Shown one piece after another: positions 61,464-64,000 of a DNA stretch of 64,000 bases. The first letter of the stretch is position 1. Every line of letters starts with the position of its first letter. Under the pieces are notes generated by a model. It was not told where the DNA came from, searched no databases, and worked only from the letters and a program-made list of their open reading frames with translations. The stretch spans positions 4,092,001-4,156,000 of the forward strand of contig NZ_CP119107.1 of assembly GCF_029094525.1 (NCBI RefSeq), written 5' to 3'. The stretch is from Pullulanibacillus sp. KACC 23026 (GTDB taxonomy: Bacteria > Bacillota > Bacilli > Bacillales > Sporolactobacillaceae). The position numbers and the translations under genes were made by a program.

Positions 61464-61946
61464 TCAGACCGTTAAATCATTTTCTGATTTTATATCAATT
61501 GCTTCTTTTAAAAGTTTTTGGAGTACGGCTGCAAAGACCGCAATAACCATTGAAGCAAAAGGGACAACCAATCCGATAAAGACCACACCCGGTGCATCGT
61601 CTGCTTCTGCAAAAAGATAGAAGAGAGGCAGAACTAACACGTGCAGAATACTGATTGTGATGGCACAATACTTGATTTTCTTTAATGAACTAACAGACAA
61701 ATCGGAGAAGGCCTGATTTTTGTCAATATAGTGTAAAAGTTTGTAAGCCTGATACAAAGCAAAGTAAAAAGGAATCGTTGATGCATCGAAAATGATGAAT
61801 ACAACATATTTAATATAGGAAAAGTTTGGCAGCAGTTTAGCTGCAAGATTCGCAAGCTCAGGCACTAAAAAGATGCACAGAGCCAGAACCGGAACCCCCA
61901 ATAGAATGACAGCTATTTTTAAAAACAACGTCGTTACTTTTTCCAT
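61464..61946 (-). CDS. DUF2975 membrane protein, YoaS type
   Basis: A protein of 160 residues with four membrane segments and the DUF2975 layout; it includes KLLPNFSYIKYVVFIIFDAS and YQAYKLLHYIDKNQAFSDLS, SSLKKIKYCAITISIL. Bacillus YoaS is similar and lies next to YozG as here. Function unknown; the pairing with an XRE regulator suggests a membrane-linked signal. GAGGTG precedes the ATG at 61946; a GTG at 61955 is also possible. First gene of the three-gene operon. Confidence 0.85.
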   Translation of the reverse strand: MEKVTTLFLKIAVILLGVPVLALCIFLVPELANLAAKLLPNFSYIKYVVFIIFDASTIPFYFALYQAYKLLHYIDKNQAFSDLSVSSLKKIKYCAITISILHVLVLPLFYLFAEADDAPGVVFIGLVVPFASMVIAVFAAVLQKLLKEAIDIKSENDLTV

Positions 61947-62059
61947 AATCGGCACCTCAATCAGTTATTTGATATTGATTCTAAATTATTATTTATCGTT
62001 TTGCAATAAATTTTTATTGATTTATCATCATTGAATGTTGCAACGCCCATTGCTTTACA

Positions 62060-63021
62060 TTTTATAGCAGGCGGATAGCATGTCCTTGTTACGCTCAACT
62101 GGAATAGGCGTAACGTCAGTCCTTTATTTCGGCATTCCCCACCGGATTCGCGGCCGATAGCGTATCCTCGTTACGCTCAAACAAAATAGGCGTAACCTCA
62201 GTCCCTTATTTCGGCATTCCCCACCGGATTCGCGGCCGATAGCGTATCCTCGTTACGCTCAAACAAAATAGGCGTAACCTCAGTCCCTTATTTCGGCATT
62301 CCGGCCTGTTTAGCGGAGAATAGCGTATCCTCGTTACGCTCAAACAAAATAGGCGTAACGGCAGTCCCTTATTTCGGCATTCCCCACCGGATTTGCGGAG
62401 GATAGCGTATCCTCGTTACGCTCAAACAAAATAGGCGTAACCTCAGTCCCTTATTTCGGCATTCCCCACCGGATTCGCGAAGGATAGCGTATCCTCGTTA
62501 CGCTCATCCGAAATAGGCGTAACCTCAGTCCTTTATTTCGGCTTTCCGGCCCGATTTGCGGAGGATAGCGTATCCTCGTTACGCTCAAACAAAATAGGCG
62601 TAACCTCAGTCCCTTATTTCGGCATTCCCCACCGGATTCGCGAAGGATAGCGTATCCTCGTTACGCTCATCCGAAATAGGCATAACGTCAGTCCTTTATT
62701 TCGGCATCCCCCACCGGATTCGCGGGGGTTAGCGTATGCTCGTTACGCTCATCCAAAATAGGCGTAACGTCAGTCCTTTATTTCGGCTTTCCGGCCCGAT
62801 TTGCGGAGATTAGCGTATCCTCGTTACGCTCAAACAAAATAGGCGTAACGTCAGTCCCTTATTTCGGCATTCCCCACCGGATTCGCGGAGGATAGCGTAT
62901 CCTCGTTACGCTCAAACAAAATAGGCGTAACCTCAGTCCCTTATTTCGGCATTCCCCACCGGATTCGCGGGGGTTAGCGTATGCTCGTTACATCTAATCG
63001 GCCTTTGTGTAACGAGCATTC
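62060..63021. repeat. Tandem array of twelve 82-bp repeats
   Basis: Units start (first base of the CGTATCC core) at 62079, 62161, 62243, 62324, 62406, 62488, 62569, 62651, 62733, 62814, 62896 and 62978: period 81-82 bp. Each unit has AGCGTATCCTCGTTACGCTC, a loop, then AATAGGCGTAAC so that GTTACGC pairs with GCGTAAC, then CAGTCCCTTATTTCGGCATT and CCACCGGATTCGCGG. Variants (CGGCCGATAG, GGGGGTTAG, CCGGCCCGATTTG) are shared by non-adjacent units, suggesting recombination. The array ends in a perfect 12-bp IR ATGCTCGTTACA/TGTAACGAGCAT. No unique spacers. Confidence 0.93.
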
Positions 63022-63035
63022 CTTAAAAGCAAAAA

Positions 63036-63120
63036 AGGAATGGGGCTGGGACATAACTAGCCAAAATAACTAAAAAAATGGGTCCACTCATCGCTTTAGA
63101 TTGAGCGGGCCCATTTTTCG
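63036..63120. terminator. TGGGACA element with bidirectional hairpin
   Basis: GGGGCTGGGACATAACTAGC is followed by a hairpin (AAAAATGGGTCCACTCA at 63074-63090 with TGAGCGGGCCCATTTTT at 63102-63118) and TTCGTTGG. Same structure as the element at 5265-5340. It lies just after the 82-bp array; the following 63121-63423 has nothing I can recognise. Confidence 0.65.
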
Positions 63121-63423
63121 TTGGATTATTATCATGTTCTATAGTTTTCAGCCCCTTTAGCATAAACTGGCAGTCGGGGTCTGTCCAACACTCCCCTGAG
63201 GAACAGATCCTGAATTGTACGGTTTATCTAACCTCCACAGCGACTTTATAAGTTAAGGAAGTGCATATTTGTTTCAAATTGTTGCCTAATCCTATCATTC
63301 ACCTTCCACTTTTGTAAGGCCGTTGTCCGGACACAAGGCATCTCTGAAGTCGGCTTATTTAAAGCATGTCTATGAATTTGCACGCTATTTTTATGGTTAT
63401 GCGCCTCAAAATGGAACCCTTTA

Positions 63424-64000
63424 TTATGAGATAGACTCTGCCAGATCCGCCACAATCTCATCCAGCGTTCTTTTTGCAAGAGTAACAAATTGTGGGTTTG
63501 TTTCTCGATAGTAGGGGATGATAAGTACTGCCTGGTGAAGCGCATACCCTCGGGCTCGAAGCCATGTATCCTTATCGGCATGGATGGAAGTTTGAAAGAC
63601 TTTCCGCCCTTTGGAATTAAATATACTCCAAGCAGGTATTAGGTCAAACGCTGGATCTCCAATTCCCGCTGTGCCAAAGTCGATGACCGCTGCTAAACGT
63701 CCGGAATGAACCAAAAGATTTGTTCTAAGTAGATCAGCATGTATCCATACTGCATGACCGTTCCAGACAGAAGCTTTACATGAATCTTCCCATGCCGCTA
63801 ATACTCTGTCTCTGTCTAACAAATCACTTGCCTCATCCATACATTCTAATGTTCTTTTATTTAACTCATGCAAAGGTGATCGTCCTGCCCTGGGCGCATC
63901 AGCTGGCACTTCAATTGAGTGCATCTCATTTATAAAATCAGCCAAATCTTTTGCAACCTCTCTTTCATCATGAACTAATTCATCCGAATAGATATTACCC
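63424..64000 (-). CDS. Aminoglycoside phosphotransferase-family protein, 5' end cut by the window
   Basis: C-terminal part of an APH/choline-kinase-fold phosphotransferase. The Brenner motif HADLLRTNLLV supplies the catalytic Asp and Asn, and VIDFGTAGIGDPAFDL the metal-binding Asp; the ending is helical. The reading frame stays open to the window end (a start within the window would be too late: residues before MADFINEMHSI also fit, including ELVHDEREVA), so the N-lobe lies outside. Substrate (an antibiotic, or a sugar or other alcohol) cannot be inferred. About 192 residues are visible. Confidence 0.8.
   Translation of the reverse strand, partial: GNIYSDELVHDEREVAKDLADFINEMHSIEVPADAPRAGRSPLHELNKRTLECMDEASDLLDRDRVLAAWEDSCKASVWNGHAVWIHADLLRTNLLVHSGRLAAVIDFGTAGIGDPAFDLIPAWSIFNSKGRKVFQTSIHADKDTWLRARGYALHQAVLIIPYYRETNPQFVTLAKRTLDEIVADLAESIS

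Noticed and set aside
62060-63021. Possible CRISPR array
   Set aside because: The whole 82-bp unit repeats with no unique spacers, and no cas genes are nearby.
63246-63581. 111-residue minus-strand open frame at the window end
   Set aside because: Overlaps the phosphotransferase in another frame; no start signal or domain.

Overview
The window looks like a chromosomal segment of a low-GC, Gram-positive, probably spore-forming member of the Bacillales. The evidence is strong AGGAGG-type ribosome binding sites, T-box and SAM riboswitches, a PurR-type box, and homologues of Bacillus genes (yhgD-yhgE, cshA, yfmQ, yneR, the yoaS-yozG type pair, swrC, a BH0509-type small protein). A His/Gly/Tyr/Pro repeat protein behind a sigma-K-like promoter suggests sporulation. 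The genus cannot be fixed by eye. I saw no rRNA, tRNA, prophage, transposase or CRISPR.

Layout. 0-5 kb: guaC, a P-loop kinase-like gene, a DUF3052-like gene, an SRPBCC-ArsR pair, and a threonyl-tRNA synthetase lacking the TGS and editing domains behind two tandem threonine T-boxes. 5-14.4 kb: a yneR-like gene, yhgD-yhgE with paired TetR operators, two Nudix hydrolases, an MFS exporter next to a broken arsR, and an ABC-2 exporter trio. 14.4-28.9 kb: adenine deaminase, a HAD phosphatase, the repeat protein flanked by two copies of a 200-bp hairpin repeat, a secreted beta-helix protein, a pyruvoyl arginine decarboxylase-like gene, a GtrB/GtrA/GT-C envelope glycosylation operon, an aminotransferase and a sarcosine-oxidase-like gene. 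28.9-33 kb: metNPQ behind a SAM-I riboswitch, then a 1-kb noncoding minisatellite.

33-42 kb is a carbohydrate-use locus read on the minus strand: YdjC/ChbG-type deacetylase, LacI regulator, ABC importer (binding protein and two permeases), histidine phosphatase, ThuA-like protein and an alpha-1,6-type GH13 glucosidase. Two LacI-type operators sit just downstream of a good promoter. 42-50 kb is mixed metabolism: SDR, MEDS-like protein, TauE/SafE exporter, acyl-CoA dehydrogenase-like protein, BASS transporter, arginase-family enzyme and a small AAA ATPase. 50-64 kb holds a Fur-box-controlled DoxX protein, an RND pump divergent from a two-component system with a perfect 23-bp inverted repeat between them, a tRNA-dihydrouridine synthase, cshA, a DUF2975/HTH/DUF4153-like operon, a 12-copy 82-bp tandem array, and a phosphotransferase cut by the window end.

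The least ordinary features are the editing-less ThrRS under tandem T-boxes (with a T-box-like relic after it) and an unusually rich set of repeats: the 124-bp and 82-bp tandem arrays, a dispersed four-hairpin 200-bp element, REP-like 27-bp palindromes (one inside arsR) and 41-bp repeats. All of these come from reading the sequence; no database search was run.
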